DNA from: Thermoanaerobaculum sp.
GTDB lineage: Bacteria; Acidobacteriota; Thermoanaerobaculia; Multivoradales; UBA5704
DNA length: 49,608 bases
Direction: 5' to 3'
Assembly: GCA_021154885.1 (NCBI GenBank)
Contig: JAJKHS010000146.1
Location: 1 to 49,608 of the forward strand
The notes beneath the pieces are model-generated. The model ran no database searches. It was not told the DNA's origin and worked only from the letters and a program-made list of their open reading frames with translations. The position numbers were made by a program, and so were the translations under genes. Of the stretch, positions 48,706 to 49,608 are shown piece by piece (the stretch's first letter is position 1; the number at the start of each line of letters is the position of its first letter).

Positions 48706-49608
48706 CTACAGGAAGCGGACCGGTGTCGTCACCTGCTCGCGGTCGATGGAGTCCACGAAGCGGATGAGCTTGCGCGACAGGGACATGAAGAGGGTCGAGG
48801 TGCGCGAGCCGCCGCCGAAGAAGCGGACACCCCGCAGCAGCTCGCCGTCGGTCACCCCGGTGCAACTGAATAGGATCTCGTTGCCGGGAGCGAGGTCTTC
48901 GGTCTTGTAGATCTTGGTCAGGTCGTGGAAGCCCAGGTCCTTGACCCGCTCCTGCTGCTCCTCGTCGGTGGCCTTGAGGCGGGCCTGGATCTCGCCGCCC
49001 AGGCAGCGCATGGCCGCGGCGGTGATGACCCCCTCCGGAGCGCCGCCGATGCCCATGACGGCGTGGACACCGGTGCCCCGCACAGCGGCCGAGATGCCGG
49101 CCGACAGGTCGCCGTCGCCGATCAGGCGGATGCGGGCGCCGGCGGTGCGGATGTCGGCGATGAGCTGCTCGTGGCGGGGGCGGTCGAGCACCACCACGAT
49201 GAGGTCGCTCACCTTGCGCTCGAAGGCGGCGGCGATATTGCGCAGGTTCTCGGCCACGGGCGCGTCGATGTGGATCGAGCCGCGGGCGGTGGGGCCGACC
49301 ACGAGCTTCTCCATGTAGACGTCGGGAGCATAGAGGAGGCCGCCGCGCTCGGAGGCGGCGAGCACGGTGATGGCGTCGGGCGAGCCGGTGGCGCAGAGGT
49401 TGGTCCCCTCCAGGGGATCGACGGCGATGTCGACCTGCGTGGCGCCGTCCTGACCCCGGCGCGCTCCCACCTCCTCGCCGGTGTAGAGCAGGGGTGCCTT
49501 GTCGCGCTCGCCCTCGCCGATCACCACCCGGCCGTCCATGTCGATGGAATCCATCTCCCGCCGCATGGCCTCGACGGCCACCTGGTCGGAGTAGCGGCGG
49601 TCGCCGAA
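48706..49608 (-). CDS. glpX: Class II fructose-1,6-bisphosphatase GlpX (5' end missing)
   Basis: The C-terminal 300 codons are present; the start lies beyond the right edge. [55 protein letters not shown] (metal and substrate DPLEGT), MEKLVVGP and [31 protein letters not shown] match GlpX. It hydrolyses fructose-1,6-bisphosphate in gluconeogenesis. It is the first visible gene of glpX-dcd on the minus strand. Confidence 0.95.
   Translation of the reverse strand, partial: FGDRRYSDQVAVEAMRREMDSIDMDGRVVIGEGERDKAPLLYTGEEVGARRGQDGATQVDIAVDPLEGTNLCATGSPDAITVLAASERGGLLYAPDVYMEKLVVGPTARGSIHIDAPVAENLRNIAAAFERKVSDLIVVVLDRPRHEQLIADIRTAGARIRLIGDGDLSAGISAAVRGTGVHAVMGIGGAPEGVITAAAMRCLGGEIQARLKATDEEQQERVKDLGFHDLTKIYKTEDLAPGNEILFSCTGVTDGELLRGVRFFGGGSRTSTLFMSLSRKLIRFVDSIDREQVTTPVRFL

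Overview
The window is high-GC, gene-dense bacterial chromosome. Gene content suggests a Gram-negative, gliding or twitching environmental bacterium. It has a pilT-pilC-pilS-pilR cluster, a large secreted subtilase with DUF11 repeats and an IPTL-CTERM-like tail, a DUF4388 protein, a class II fructose bisphosphatase and many toxin-antitoxin genes. Acidobacteriota (Thermoanaerobaculia-like) is my best guess. It is an inference from gene style, because no rRNA or other marker gene is present. No tRNA, rRNA, CRISPR array or intact transposase was seen.

Layout. (1) 1-3.6 kb is an accessory, partly decayed stretch: the start of a DUF4143-type ATPase with two operator-like palindromes, a TIR-membrane protein, a broken cysteine-rich secreted gene, a hairpin cluster, a 74-aa orphan, a relic copy of the pilR-like gene, and a PIN toxin pair. 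(2) 3.6-9.1 kb (minus strand) is the type IV pilus retraction and regulation cluster. (3) 9.2-13.5 kb holds a long foldback repeat, a twin-CX3C secreted peptide, an ABC-2 exporter and a DesK/DesR-like two-component system. (4) 13.7-18.7 kb is the giant S8 protease. (5) 19-20 kb is an SPFH (band 7) membrane protein with a tiny ribbon-helix-helix partner behind a palindromic operator. (6) 20.1-28.5 kb is a second accessory region: a secreted cysteine-rich peptide, a cloverleaf-like foldback, a lower-GC membrane protein, a relic of a Cap4/DUF4297 nuclease, an orphan HicB, a 21-bp tandem array, HepT/MntA, two tandem Uma2 genes, a nuclease-helicase fusion and BrnT/BrnA. (7) 29.5-35.8 kb is a five-gene operon: BMP lipoprotein, ABC ATPase, two permeases and an exported adenosine deaminase-like lipoprotein. 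It reads as a nucleoside salvage system. (8) 35.9-49.6 kb is mostly housekeeping: an L,D-transpeptidase-like protein, YebC, a methyltransferase, a cupredoxin, S9 peptidase, DacB, a GAF-PP2C phosphatase, a beta-helix protein, 3-methyladenine glycosylase, DUF4388 protein, dCTP deaminase-like protein and GlpX (cut by the window end).

Two themes cut across the regions. Several genes have a -10-like hexamer 5-13 nt before the start codon and no Shine-Dalgarno, which suggests leaderless transcripts. The intergenic gaps are rich in foldback and hairpin repeats, including a dispersed CTCTCCC/GGGAGAG family seen four times. The most notable points for follow-up are the TIR-membrane fusion, the palindromes at the DUF4143 promoter, the twin-CX3C peptide and its scattered cysteine-rich relatives, the SPFH/RHH pair, the orientation-switching 21-bp array, and the adenosine deaminase lipoprotein joined to a nucleoside ABC importer.
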